DNA of 38,785 bases. Origin: Clostridia bacterium. GTDB lineage: Bacteria; Bacillota; Clostridia; Oscillospirales; CAG-272. The stretch spans positions 1 through 38,785 of the forward strand of contig JAGBCV010000015.1 of the NCBI GenBank assembly GCA_017937845.1, written 5' to 3'. This document shows positions 38,670 to 38,785 of the stretch, piece after piece. Both the position numbers and the translations under genes were made by a program. A model generated the notes under the pieces. The model had not been told where the DNA came from and searched no databases. It saw only the letters and a list, made by a program, of their open reading frames with translations. Within the stretch, counting starts at the first letter, position 1. The number at the start of each line of letters is the position of its first letter.

Positions 38670-38785
38670 AAAGAAATCCAATCAGACGTTGCCCGTGAAG
38701 CGGGCAGATCGGGAGATTCTCCTCTTAATTGCGTTGTTCCCGGAATGGGAACGCGGTATGCGCGCCTCGGCGTGAATACCGTGGG
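38670..38785 (+). pseudogene. TnpB-like C-terminal fragment at window edge
   Basis: After a TAA at 38667-38669 the frame stays open to the edge and reads KEIQSDVAREAGRSGDSP followed by LNCVVPGMGTRYARLGVNTV. An AREAG-type stretch followed by a Gly/Pro-rich tail is how many IS605/IS1341 TnpB proteins end, from memory. No start, RuvC or zinc-finger part is present upstream, so this is a truncated copy or the end of a rearranged element. Positions 38546-38669 hold nothing I recognise. Confidence 0.4.

Noticed and set aside
1..38785. CRISPR arrays, tRNA or rRNA genes, prophage
   Set aside because: No regular direct repeats, cloverleaf or rRNA-like stretch, and no phage structural genes were seen.

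Overview
The window looks like a chromosomal piece of a spore-forming, Gram-positive-type Clostridia (Firmicutes) bacterium, probably an uncultured gut lineage. The support is a PdaA-like cortex deacetylase, two genes behind sigma-G-like promoters, many consensus sigma-A promoters with exact 17-nt spacers, strong AGGAGG ribosome sites, BlaI/M56 regulation, and DUF134, EcsC and GH130 genes. No rRNA, tRNA or CRISPR array was seen. Both ends appear to be pieces of an IS605/IS1341-type (TnpB) element, so this may be a whole contig broken at a multicopy IS.

Region 1 (152-10154, minus strand) is one regulatory unit: blaI-like repressor, BlaR1-like M56 membrane peptidase, three tandem paralogous single-pass membrane proteins with large outside domains, then four genes of an ABC exporter. 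The promoter in front of blaI and the internal promoter in front of the first paralog share an identical 18-bp element across the -10 box. This suggests a BlaI-controlled regulon built around an undescribed triplicated surface protein and an exporter.

Region 2 (10335-14963) holds a zinc-ribbon membrane protein, a GH29 fucosidase divergent from an SGNH esterase, a four-helix protein and a 52-residue Asn/Gln-rich protein (the last two with sporulation-type promoters), and between them a roughly 500-nt transcription unit with no real gene. Region 3 (14988-21620, minus) holds an ECF sigma factor with an overlapping membrane partner, pdaA, dut, prfC and a DUF2156-GNAT fusion.

Region 4 (21751-29354) starts with a complete leader-peptide attenuator with mutually exclusive stems, then a membrane protein, a DUF2284 protein, a sigma factor with a 390-residue extension behind an ECF-type promoter, an inositol-monophosphatase-like enzyme, a PH-domain protein, an XRE regulator/membrane protein pair with two matching operators, and EcsC. 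Region 5 (29511-33218) is a GH130 phosphorylase, HAD phosphatase and unknown toroid-type protein operon.

Region 6 (33260-37444) has a GNAT gene, pyrF, and an XRE-orotate phosphoribosyltransferase fusion whose catalytic loop is lost; it overlaps pyrF and is probably a PurR-like pyrimidine regulator. A divergent DUF134/metallo-beta-lactamase/NifX-like operon follows. Region 7 (37517-38785) is an AT-rich, probably acquired methyltransferase with a structured leader, followed by TnpB-like debris.
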